NCBI GenBank assembly: GCA_963808165.1
Contig: CAWEET010000015.1
Coordinates: forward strand, 1 to 64,000
DNA length: 64,000 bases
Direction: 5' to 3'
From: Thiosocius sp963808165
Lineage (GTDB): Bacteria > Pseudomonadota > Gammaproteobacteria > Chromatiales > Chromatiaceae
This document shows positions 34,620-42,311 of the stretch, one piece after another. The position numbers and the translations under genes are program-made. Each line of letters begins with the position of its first letter. Within the stretch, counting starts at the first letter, position 1. The notes beneath the pieces are model-generated. The model was not told the DNA's origin and searched no databases. It saw only the letters and a list, made by a program, of their open reading frames with translations.

Positions 34620-35086
34620 GAATCTCTCTTGTCGCGGTCGGTGTCGAGCAGGGAGGCGGCGGTCCTGAGCGTGGCGTCATCGACGTCGACGGTCTGCTCG
34701 GCGCGCCGGCGGCGGATGGTGCGGATCAGCAGGCCGACCCCGATCACCAGAATGATGAAGGGGCCGATCCACAACAGCAGGGTACTGCTGTTCAGCGGCG
34801 GCCGGTAGAGTACGAATTCGCCGTAGCGGTCGACCATGAAGCTGGCTATCTCCCGCTCGGTCTTGTCCTGTTTGACCATCTCGTAGGTCTTGCGCCGCAG
34901 GTCGACGGCCAGTTCGGCGTTGGAATCTGCCAGGTTCTGGTTTTGGCATACCAGACAGCGCAATTCCTCGATCAGCTTGTTGTAGCGCTGCTCCTGCTCG
35001 GGGCTGTCGAAATCATGCACCTCGACGCGCGCATAGCCGCCGGTCGTCAGCAGCAGGCCGAGGATCAGCGGCAGAAGATATCTCAT
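34616..35086 (-). CDS. ccmH: CcmH, apocytochrome thiol reductase
   Basis: 156 residues from ATG 35086, which overlaps the ccmG stop (ATGA). Signal peptide, periplasmic domain with the redox motif RCLVCQNQ (C44, C47), three-helix bundle, then a C-terminal helix (LLLWIGPFIILVIGVGLLI). It keeps the heme-site cysteines of apocytochromes reduced and forms the ligation complex with CcmF and CcmI. Short CcmH form without the TPR part, which is the separate ccmI here. Confidence 0.95.
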   Translation of the reverse strand: MRYLLPLILGLLLTTGGYARVEVHDFDSPEQEQRYNKLIEELRCLVCQNQNLADSNAELAVDLRRKTYEMVKQDKTEREIASFMVDRYGEFVLYRPPLNSSTLLLWIGPFIILVIGVGLLIRTIRRRRAEQTVDVDDATLRTAASLLDTDRDKRDS

Positions 35087-35634
35087 GAACTGCTCCTGCT
35101 TGCTGCCTCGAAATAGGCCTTGAACTTCTCGTTCCAGACACTCGGATTCACTGCGCCGGTATGTTTTTCGCGCACGATGCCCTCGGCGTCGATCAGGAAG
35201 GTTTCCGGCGCCCCATACACCCCCCAGTCGATAGCCGCGTTGCTGTTCGGGTCGAAGGCGATCTTGGTGAAGGGGTTGCCCAGGCGAGCCAGCATGGCCT
35301 TGGCCTCGGCCGCCTCGTCGCGCCAGTTCATGCCCACGATCGGCACGTTCTCGCGCCGGGCCAGATGGATCAGATACTCGTGCTCCTTCCAGCACTCGGG
35401 ACACCAGGTGCCCCAGACGTTCAACAACCAGACCCGGCCGGTCATGTCCGAGGGACGCACGGTCTGTGAGGGGTCGAGCAGATCGGGCAGCGCGAACTCG
35501 GGGGCCGCCCGGCCGATGAATTGGGTCGGTACATCGCGCGGGTTGTATTCCCCCTCGTTCATCTTGTCCAGCACGAACCAGAACAGCCCGGCCAGCAAGA
35601 TAAACCCCGCCAGGGGGACGATGGCTCGAGTCAT
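35083..35634 (-). CDS. ccmG: CcmG/DsbE, thioredoxin-like thiol-disulfide protein
   Basis: 183 residues; ATG 35634 overlaps the upstream ccmF stop. An N-terminal anchor helix (VPLAGFILLAGLFWFVL) is followed by a periplasmic thioredoxin domain with active site WGTWCPECWKE (C78, C81) and the acidic CcmG-specific features. Conserved cis-proline region GVYGAPETFLID. It reduces CcmH or the apocytochrome in heme attachment. Confidence 0.95.
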   Translation of the reverse strand: MTRAIVPLAGFILLAGLFWFVLDKMNEGEYNPRDVPTQFIGRAAPEFALPDLLDPSQTVRPSDMTGRVWLLNVWGTWCPECWKEHEYLIHLARRENVPIVGMNWRDEAAEAKAMLARLGNPFTKIAFDPNSNAAIDWGVYGAPETFLIDAEGIVREKHTGAVNPSVWNEKFKAYFEAASRSSS

Positions 35635-36650
35635 GCGGCGGCCTCCGCGGCCGGGCTGTCGGCCCGGCGGCTTCGACGCGCCAGCGTGCGGTACCGCCGG
35701 TCTGTGGCCGCTACGCCGCCGCCTATGGCCATCAGCAGTCCAGCGAGCCACAGCCAGCGGACGAACGGCTTGTGATAGATGCGCAGACTCCAGGACCCGT
35801 CACCGAGATCCTCGCCGAGCGCGACGAACAGGTCGCGGGTCAGGCCCGGGTCGATGGCGGCCTCGGTCATCGGCATGGTCTGCACCAGATAGATGCGTTT
35901 CTCCGGGTGCATCTCGGCGATCTCGCGACCGTCCTTGCTGGCCACCAGGTTGCCGCGGTAAGCGGTGTAGTTCGGCCCTTTGGTGACGTCGACGCCGGAA
36001 AACGCGAAGCTGTAGCCGCCCATCTCGTAGGAATCGCCGGGCGCAAGGCGTACGTCCTTTTCGGTCGAATACAGCGAGGTCAGCGTGACACCGACGATGA
36101 ACACCGCAATGCCGGTGTGGCCCAGCACCATTCCCCAGAACCCGCGCGGGATGTGCCGCCAGTTCCGGTGCGGGCCGAGGCGCTCGCGAATCGCGGCCAG
36201 GGTCGAACCGGCCACCCAGATCGCCAGCACCATGCCGAATGCCGCTTGCCAGAGAAACTGCGGGGTAGCGACCACCGCGTATGCGATGCCGAGCACCAGT
36301 GCGGCGATGAACGGGATGCGCAACTTCGGCCAGAGGTTCTCGAAGCTGTCACGCTTCCAGCGCGCCAGTGCACCGACCCCGACCAGCATCGCCAGCGGGG
36401 CGGTCAGCGGGATGAATACGCTGTTGAAGTAGGGCGGTCCGACCGAGATCTTGCCCAGGTCGAGGGCATCGACCAGCAGCGGGTACAGGGTGCCCAGCAG
36501 GATGCTTGCGGCGGCGACTATCAGCAGCACGTTGTTCAGCAGCAGGCCGGTCTCGCGTGACAGCAGATCGAAGCGCACCGTGCTCTTGATCTGATTGGCC
36601 CGCATCGCATAAAGGGCCAGCGACGAGCCGACCACGGCCATCAGGAACAT
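35631..36650 (-). CDS. ccmF: CcmF, C-terminal half as a separate frame
   Basis: 339 residues if started at ATG 36650, which overlaps the stop of the N-terminal half (TGATG). It continues exactly where the family sequence should: MFLMAVVGSSLALYAMRANQ, then about six helices and the large periplasmic domain with STEKDVRLAPGDSYEMGGYSF. It ends MAIGGGVAATDRRYR. Adding it to the 314-residue first half gives 653 residues, the normal CcmF length. One extra base would join the halves, so this is either a true split gene, a frameshifted gene, or a sequencing error. The C-half overlaps ccmG by 4 bases. Confidence 0.9.
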   Translation of the reverse strand: MFLMAVVGSSLALYAMRANQIKSTVRFDLLSRETGLLLNNVLLIVAAASILLGTLYPLLVDALDLGKISVGPPYFNSVFIPLTAPLAMLVGVGALARWKRDSFENLWPKLRIPFIAALVLGIAYAVVATPQFLWQAAFGMVLAIWVAGSTLAAIRERLGPHRNWRHIPRGFWGMVLGHTGIAVFIVGVTLTSLYSTEKDVRLAPGDSYEMGGYSFAFSGVDVTKGPNYTAYRGNLVASKDGREIAEMHPEKRIYLVQTMPMTEAAIDPGLTRDLFVALGEDLGDGSWSLRIYHKPFVRWLWLAGLLMAIGGGVAATDRRYRTLARRSRRADSPAAEAAA

Positions 36651-37594
36651 CAGATGAACACCCCGCGCTCCGGGTCGGAGGCGAAGGCGTGCACCGAGGT
36701 CAAGACCCCGGAACGGACCAGGAAGGTCCCGAGCAGGCTGAGCGAAAAGGTGAAGATCGCCAGCAGCACGGTCCAGGCCTTGAACGCGCCGCGTTTTTCC
36801 GTCACCGCCAGTGAGTGCATCAACGCGGTGCCGACCAACCAGGGCATGAAGGAGGCGTTCTCGACCGGATCCCAGAACCACCAGCCGCCCCAACCCAGTT
36901 CATAGTAGGCCCACCAGCTCCCCAAGGTGATTCCGATGGTTAGGCACAGCCAGGCCATGTTGGTCCAGGGGCGCGACCAGCGCGCCCAGGCCGCATCCAG
37001 CCGGCCACCGAGCATCGCCGCGACGGCGAACGCGAACGGCACGGCGAAGCCGACGTAGCCCATGTACAGCATCGGTGGATGGATGATCAGTCCGAAATCC
37101 TGCAGCAGCGGGTTGAGGTCGCGCCCGTCGGGCGGCGCCACGGCCAGGCGGTCGAAGGGGTTCGAGGTCATCAGCATGAACAACAGGAAGCCGACCGCGA
37201 TCAGCCCCAAGACGCCGATCACACGCGCGAGCATCGCCAGAGGGATGCTGCGACTGAACAGGCTGACCGCGCCGGTCCAGAGCGACAGCGTCAGCGCCCA
37301 CAGCAGCAACGATCCTTCGTGGCCGCCCCATACCGCGGAAAACAGGTACTGGGTCGGTAGTTGGGTGTTCGAGTTGTGCGCGACATAGGCAACGCTGAAG
37401 TCGTGGGTGAGAAAACTGTAGGTCAGCAGCGCGAACGCAATGAATACGAACAGCAGTTGCAGGCGGGCGGCGGAGTGGGCGAGCACCATCCAACTGGTGA
37501 TGCCGCGCTGTGCGCCAACCAGCGGGAACACCGCCTGGATGACCGACAGGGCGAGGGCGATGAGCAGGGCGATCTGACCGAGTTCAGGTATCAC
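36650..37594 (-). CDS. ccmF: CcmF, N-terminal half with WWD heme-handling motif
   Basis: 314 residues from ATG 37594 (overlaps ccmE by 4). It has about eight helices, the histidine in LIIHPPMLYMGY (H172) and the tryptophan-rich WWD motif WGGWWFWDPVENASFMPW (236-252) that handles heme from holo-CcmE. The frame ends in ASDPERGVFI followed by TGA. In intact CcmF the same segment continues without a stop. CcmF with CcmH transfers heme to apocytochrome c. See the finding on the split. Confidence 0.92.
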   Translation of the reverse strand: MIPELGQIALLIALALSVIQAVFPLVGAQRGITSWMVLAHSAARLQLLFVFIAFALLTYSFLTHDFSVAYVAHNSNTQLPTQYLFSAVWGGHEGSLLLWALTLSLWTGAVSLFSRSIPLAMLARVIGVLGLIAVGFLLFMLMTSNPFDRLAVAPPDGRDLNPLLQDFGLIIHPPMLYMGYVGFAVPFAFAVAAMLGGRLDAAWARWSRPWTNMAWLCLTIGITLGSWWAYYELGWGGWWFWDPVENASFMPWLVGTALMHSLAVTEKRGAFKAWTVLLAIFTFSLSLLGTFLVRSGVLTSVHAFASDPERGVFI

Positions 37595-38052
37595 AGTGGC
37601 TTGCCTCCCGGGTGTGGACCGTCGATCTTCTTGCCGGCGCTCTCGAGTGCGGCCGCGACCTCTGGCGGCATGTAGGTCTCGTCGTGCTTCGCCAGCACTT
37701 CTTCGGCGACGAACACATTGTCCGGCCCCATCTTGCCTTGCGCGATCACGCCCTGGCCCTCGGCGAACAGGTCCGGCAGGATCCCGTTGTAGGCGACCGA
37801 GACACGCTGCGCCATGTCGGTGACGACGAACTTGACGGTGAGATCACCCTGTTCGCGCTGCACGCTGCCGGCCTCCACCAGGCCGCCGAGCCGGAAGATG
37901 TGGTTGGCCGGCGCCTTGCCGTCGGCGACCTCGCTCGGCGAGAAGAAATACGACAGATTGCCCTCCAGTGCGTTCAGCACGAGAACGGTCGCCAGCCCGA
38001 GTGCGGCCAGGCCGACCACGACGATCCCGAGTCGTTTGTGTCTTGCCTTCAT
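37591..38052 (-). CDS. ccmE: CcmE, periplasmic heme chaperone
   Basis: 153 residues. N-terminal anchor (GIVVVGLAALGLATVLVLNAL), beta-barrel domain with FRLGGLVEAGSV and VAYNGILPDLFAEGQGV, and the heme-binding AKHDETYMPPE with H123 that forms a covalent bond with heme and Y127. It carries heme from CcmC to CcmF. Overlaps ccmD and ccmF by 4 bases each. Confidence 0.96.
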   Translation of the reverse strand: MKARHKRLGIVVVGLAALGLATVLVLNALEGNLSYFFSPSEVADGKAPANHIFRLGGLVEAGSVQREQGDLTVKFVVTDMAQRVSVAYNGILPDLFAEGQGVIAQGKMGPDNVFVAEEVLAKHDETYMPPEVAAALESAGKKIDGPHPGGKPL

Positions 38053-38216
38053 TGATTCGCCCCCTGTTCCAGTCGAGCCAGGCGCAGGATCCGCTGCTTG
38101 ATCCGCCTGGAGCGGCCGCGCAGCAGCAGGGGTTCAGCGATCATCAACAGCGCGGTGGCGCCGAACGAGCCCCAGACATACAGGCCGTAGCCGCCCATGT
38201 GGAAGAATTCAGCCAT
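38049..38216 (-). CDS. ccmD: CcmD, small heme-exporter subunit
   Basis: 55 residues: MAEFFHMGGYGLYVWGSFGA, one helix (TALLMIAEPLLL), and a basic C-terminal tail (RGRSRRIKQRILRLARLEQ). This is the classical CcmD layout. It stabilises CcmE within the CcmABC exporter and helps holo-CcmE release. Sits between ccmC and ccmE with a 1-base gap and a 4-base overlap. Confidence 0.94.
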   Translation of the reverse strand: MAEFFHMGGYGLYVWGSFGATALLMIAEPLLLRGRSRRIKQRILRLARLEQGANQ

Positions 38217-38217
38217 C

Positions 38218-38967
38218 TCACAGTTCCCCGTGGGCCAGTTCTCGAACCCAGTTCGCAGAGCGCTCGCGCTCCAGGATCACGCTGCGCAGCCGCGCCATCG
38301 CCACCGCGATCGAGTAGGCCCAGAAGCCCAGGGTCATGATCAGCATGGTAATCAACATGGTTTCGTCCATCGTGCTTTCTTCGCTCATCTTGATCGTCGA
38401 GCCCTGATGCAGGGTATTCCACCATTGCACCGAGTAATAAATGATCGGCACGTTGACCACGCCCACCAGCAGCAGGATGGCACTGGCCCGATCGCCGCGC
38501 CGCGGGTCGTCGATCGCCGCCCGCAACGCCATATAACCCAGATAGAGAAACAGCAGAATAAGTTCCGAAGTGATGCGCGCGTCCCAGACCCACCAGGTGC
38601 CCCACATGGGTTTGCCCCAGAATGAACCCGTCCACAGCGACAGAAACGCGAACATCGCACCGGTCGGTGCGAGCGCCTGGGCCATCATGGCCGACAGCCG
38701 GGTGTTGAAGATCAACCCGAGTGCCGCCCAGCCTGCCATCACCAGGTAGATGAACATCGACATCCAGGACGCCGGCACGTGGACGAAGATGATCCGATAG
38801 CCCTCGCCTTGCTTGTAATCGGTGGGGGCGACGAAAAAACTCATGTAAAGACCGATTGCGATCAATACCACCGCGATAATCGTCGAAATCGCACCAATCT
38901 TGCGCGACAGCGGGTAAAAAGTCGCCGGCGAAGAAAACCTGAACCAATTCACCAGTCGGGAAGACAT
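38218..38967 (-). CDS. ccmC: CcmC, heme transfer protein
   Basis: 249 residues, six helices. WWD motif: MWGTWWVWDARITSELILLFLY. Histidine in IIFVHVPASWMSMF is the first heme ligand; the second is in WWNTLHQGSTIKM. CcmC binds heme and loads it on CcmE. A 212-base gap to ccmB, unusual for this compact operon, separates it from the upstream genes and may hold a second promoter. Confidence 0.96.
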   Translation of the reverse strand: MSSRLVNWFRFSSPATFYPLSRKIGAISTIIAVVLIAIGLYMSFFVAPTDYKQGEGYRIIFVHVPASWMSMFIYLVMAGWAALGLIFNTRLSAMMAQALAPTGAMFAFLSLWTGSFWGKPMWGTWWVWDARITSELILLFLYLGYMALRAAIDDPRRGDRASAILLLVGVVNVPIIYYSVQWWNTLHQGSTIKMSEESTMDETMLITMLIMTLGFWAYSIAVAMARLRSVILERERSANWVRELAHGEL

Positions 38968-39179
38968 TGTGCCTCAACCTAAGTATTGTGTTGACCGCGT
39001 TGGCGCGCTGACAACTGTCGCCGGCCGCCACCCTAGCGCGAAAGCGTGCATTTTGTGCCGTAGCGCGCCGCCGATTCCTTGACCTCGTCGTGGTTTGTGC
39101 GTGCTCGGCCCCTGCAAATCGGGCACAAAGGGTACCGGAGTCACCCGGGGCGTGCAAAAGCCTTGGATTCGGGCCGGCG
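38968..39179. other. Gap between ccmB and ccmC
   Basis: 212 bases with no gene, within an operon whose other junctions overlap. May contain an internal promoter or be a degraded insertion; no clear motif seen. Confidence 0.4.
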
Positions 39180-39848
39180 TCAGTCCTCGGCCACGCGCAA
39201 TGCCGCCGCCGTCGCCAACGGGGCCAGCACCAGGCTGGCGACCAGGATCGCCGCCAGCATCGACAGGTGCGATCTGCCGCCCAGTCCCGAAACCGTTGCC
39301 TCGACGGCGCCTGCGCCGAAGATCAACACCGGGATATACAGTGGCAACACCAGCAGTGCGAGCAGCACGCCGCCAGAACGCAGGCCGAGGGTCAGGGCCG
39401 CACCGATCGCACCGATCAGGCTGAGCGCAGGCGTGCCGAGTAGCAGCGAGACGATCAGCGTGCGCAGGGCGTCCCATGACAGGTCGTACTGCAGCCCCAG
39501 CACTGGCGCCACCAGGACCAGCGGGACTCCACTCACCAGCCAGTGCGCGATCACCTTGCCGGTGACCAGCAGCGCGACCGGCTGCGGTGTCAGCAGCATC
39601 TGCTCCAGCGAACCGTCGCGGTGATCGGCGGAAAAGATTTGCTCCAGCGCCAGCATCGAGGCGAGCAGGGCGCCGACCCAGACGATCCCGGGTGCGATCA
39701 GCCGCAGCGTATCCCGCTCGGGGCCGATGCCCAACGGGAACAGGCTGACCACGATCACGAAGAATACCAATGTGATGAAGATGTCCGAGCGCCGCCGGAG
39801 CGCGATGGTCAGGTCGCGCCGTATGATCCAATACAGGGGCTCAAGCAT
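39180..39848 (-). CDS. ccmB: CcmB, heme exporter membrane subunit
   Basis: 222 residues, six helices. Motifs FSADHRDGSLEQMLLTPQPVALLVTGKVIAHWLVSGVPLVLVAP and LRSGGVLLALLVLPLYIPVLIFGAGA are typical of CcmB. It forms the CcmAB ABC transporter that releases holo-CcmE. Overlaps ccmA by 8 bases. Confidence 0.95.
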   Translation of the reverse strand: MLEPLYWIIRRDLTIALRRRSDIFITLVFFVIVVSLFPLGIGPERDTLRLIAPGIVWVGALLASMLALEQIFSADHRDGSLEQMLLTPQPVALLVTGKVIAHWLVSGVPLVLVAPVLGLQYDLSWDALRTLIVSLLLGTPALSLIGAIGAALTLGLRSGGVLLALLVLPLYIPVLIFGAGAVEATVSGLGGRSHLSMLAAILVASLVLAPLATAAALRVAED

Positions 39849-40491
39849 GTTCGCGCCCCAGGGTCACGGCACGTGTGTGTGCCCCAAGCATGGCGACCTC
39901 CTGGTGGGTGGTGACGATCGCCATCCCGCCGTCGGCGATATGCCGGCGGATCACCTCCTGCAGCAGTTCCACTGCGGCCACGTCGAGCGCCGTGAAGGGT
40001 TCGTCCAGAATCCAGACCCGCGCCGCGTTGGCCAGCAGACGGGCCAGGGCAACGCGCCGCTTCTGGCCCTGCGACAGGTGCTTGCTGGGGAGGTCCTCGT
40101 GTCCGCGCAGACCGATCTCGCCCAAGATCGCCCAGGCACGTTTTTCGGTCAGGTGGTAACCATCCAGTACGGCCGCGATGCGCAGATTTTCCACAGCGCT
40201 CAGGTCGCCCTTGATCCCATTGAGATGGCCCAGATAGAGCAGGTGGCGTGAATATTCCTCGCGCAGCCTGCGGATATTCTTGCCGTCCCAGCGGATTTCC
40301 CCGGTCTCGGGTAGCAGCAGGCCGGCCAGTGCACGCAGCAGGGTGGTCTTGCCGCTGCCATTGCGTCCCGCGATGCGCAGCAGTTCTCCGTCATCGACGC
40401 CGAAGTTCAGGTCTGTGAACAGCACCCGATCGCCGCGGACGCAACTGAGTCCGTCGATCTGCAGAGTGTGCATGGGTTTGCCGTCGGTCAT
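39841..40491 (-). CDS. ccmA: CcmA, ATPase of the heme exporter
   Basis: About 216 residues from ATG 40491 (ATG 40473 or 40509 also possible). ABC ATPase: Walker A GRNGSGKTTLLRAL, signature LSQGQKRRVALAR, Walker B RVWILDEPF, and switch histidine in IVTTHQEV. Energy supply for CcmABCD. First gene of the ccm operon. Confidence 0.95.
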   Translation of the reverse strand: MTDGKPMHTLQIDGLSCVRGDRVLFTDLNFGVDDGELLRIAGRNGSGKTTLLRALAGLLLPETGEIRWDGKNIRRLREEYSRHLLYLGHLNGIKGDLSAVENLRIAAVLDGYHLTEKRAWAILGEIGLRGHEDLPSKHLSQGQKRRVALARLLANAARVWILDEPFTALDVAAVELLQEVIRRHIADGGMAIVTTHQEVAMLGAHTRAVTLGREHA

Positions 40492-40702
40492 CGCGGTCCA
40501 GATTGCCAAAAAACGCCCAAGTCTACACCAATGCGCCGCGTACCCGGCCGCTCGGCGAGGTCCGCGCGCAATGCCGGGGGACGGGGTAATGCCATCGGGC
40601 GGTCCCGGTCCCTGGTGCCGGGTCCCCGCTCCGCCCCAGCACCGGAATTTTTGCGTTCTGCCAGGGTCTTACGGTGCACAACGCAAAACTTGACGAAAAA
40701 GG

Positions 40703-40897
40703 ATGCCAGCGATGTTGGTCAGGATGATGGTTGGGGTGGGTTTGCTCGCCCTCGGCTACTACCTTGGGCGGGAGGTTGGTCGGGCAGAGCCGCTGCGCGA
40801 GGAGTTGCGGCGGGCCCGCGAGGCGGCCGGGTCCGATGGTGATTCCGCTGCGGCGCCCGGGACGCGGGGACCTGACCCCGATGGTCCGGCATCCTGA
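40703..40897 (+). CDS. Small membrane-anchored hypothetical protein
   Basis: 64 residues (or 61 from ATG 40712). One helix (MLVRMMVGVGLLALGYYLGREVGR), then a charged helix and a low-complexity tail. Upstream AAAGGA could serve as ribosome site. No family recognised. Divergent from the ccm operon. Confidence 0.45.
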   Translation: MPAMLVRMMVGVGLLALGYYLGREVGRAEPLREELRRAREAAGSDGDSAAAPGTRGPDPDGPAS

Positions 40898-40953
40898 GCA
40901 CCAGGTCCGACCTCTTCCTCCGCTGCCCGCCAGTGCGTCAGCGCCTGTCCGAC

Positions 40954-41085
40954 TCACCGCCTGCGTGATTTCAGCTCGGCGAGGGTGCGAATCAGCCTCT
41001 CGCGCAGTGCATCGTCGATCGGCTCCGGACCGACGAACTGGCGCATCTTGCGCACTGCCGCATCGGCGGCCTCATTGAGAGTCAT
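40954..41085 (-). CDS. Short hypothetical ORF, possible gene remnant
   Basis: 43 codons from ATG 41085: MTLNEAADAAVRKMRQFVGP followed by EPIDDALRERLIRTLAELKS. In-frame sequence before this ATG (41086-41165) also looks coding (GKTHLAEGFESLRRRLADIE) but has no standard start codon, so the gene may be truncated or use another start. Confidence 0.35.
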   Translation of the reverse strand: MTLNEAADAAVRKMRQFVGPEPIDDALRERLIRTLAELKSRRR

Positions 41086-41406
41086 TTCGACCTGTGATTC
41101 GATATCGGCCAGTCTCCGGCGCAGGCTCTCGAACCCCTCGGCCAGATGTGTCTTGCCGATGAGGGGTTTGATAGGCGTGGCCTCCCGGCCAACCGCTGTG
41201 TAGCGATCCGGCGAGGTGGGCCGTCTAACTGCGGGGCTTTGCAGAACTGATACTGCCCCGTTCAGTCGATGGCCCTGACTTCGCGGCCGGCGCCCCGCCG
41301 CAGCGCGCCCCCGGATCGGGCCTGCCGGTGCGCGATATCGATGCCGATTGGCTCATTGAGCACGTGCCATCAGCTGACAACCCTAAGCGGAAACGGAGTA
41401 GCTGAC

Positions 41407-42258
41407 GTGACAGATGTTTTCGAAACCATGACTGATCGGGCGGCGGTTGGGGGATTCCCCGCGCCGCCGGCATTGGATGCCATCGATTTCGAGTCGCTAC
41501 GCCGGGCGCACCGGCAACTGGAGCATCCGAGCCTCGCCGCGCGCCTGTCGAGCATGGTCGGCACGCCGATCGAGATCGGCGTGAAGCTGTTGCCGGGGCG
41601 CTGGTCGGAGCGGGCTCGGCAGGCGGCCGAACTGGCGATTGCGAAGGCGTTTGACGTCGCGCCATCAATGCTGCGGCGCGAGCAGGGACGCGGTGCCCGT
41701 GACGGAATGTACAAGGGCCTGGCCGCCGGTTCCGGGGCGCTCGGGGGGCTGTTCGGGCTGCCCGGGCTGATCGTAGAACTGCCCATGACGACTTCAATTA
41801 TGTTACGAAGTATCGCGGAGATTGCATGTTTTGAGGGTGAAGACATCCGCGCCCCGGAGACCCGTCTGGCGTGCGTCCAGGTCTTCGCGCTCGGCGGGCG
41901 CTCAGAGATCGACGACGCCGCGGAAACCGGCTATTACGGCGCCCGCCTTGCGCTGGCCGGCTATATTGGTGCCGCCGCTGCGGACATCGCCCGGCACGGT
42001 CTGGCCGCGGAGGGCTCGCCGGCCCTTGCGCATCTGATCCGCGCAATCGCTGCCCGGTTCGGCAGTGAGGTTTCGCGTCGGCTTGCGGTTCAACTGCTGC
42101 CGCTGTTGAGTGCGGCGGGCGGAGCGGCGGTCAATACCGTGTTCATGCAGCATTTCCAGGATATGGCGCGCGGGCATTTCACCGTCCGCCGGCTCGAACG
42201 CAAGTACGGCGAGCGCCTGGTTCGGACCCACTACGAGATGCTGAACAGGGCCGATTGA
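41407..42258 (+). CDS. EcsC-family protein
   Basis: 283 residues from GTG 41407, seven to nine bases after GGAG; a longer frame upstream reads through poor sequence. EcsC domain: LIVELPMTTSIMLRSIAEIACFEGEDIRAPETRLACVQVFALGG and GARLALAG..., with the glycine-rich helix GLAAGSGALGGLFGLPGLIVELP. EcsC was named for the third gene of the Bacillus ecsABC locus; its function is unknown. It may associate with the membrane through the Gly-rich hydrophobic part. The P-type ATPase starts 53 bases downstream. Confidence 0.85.
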   Translation: MTDVFETMTDRAAVGGFPAPPALDAIDFESLRRAHRQLEHPSLAARLSSMVGTPIEIGVKLLPGRWSERARQAAELAIAKAFDVAPSMLRREQGRGARDGMYKGLAAGSGALGGLFGLPGLIVELPMTTSIMLRSIAEIACFEGEDIRAPETRLACVQVFALGGRSEIDDAAETGYYGARLALAGYIGAAAADIARHGLAAEGSPALAHLIRAIAARFGSEVSRRLAVQLLPLLSAAGGAAVNTVFMQHFQDMARGHFTVRRLERKYGERLVRTHYEMLNRAD

Positions 42259-42311
42259 GCGCGCCGCGCAGCGGTTATCATGGTGCTGACGTAACGTAAA
42301 CGGCCGCCCGC

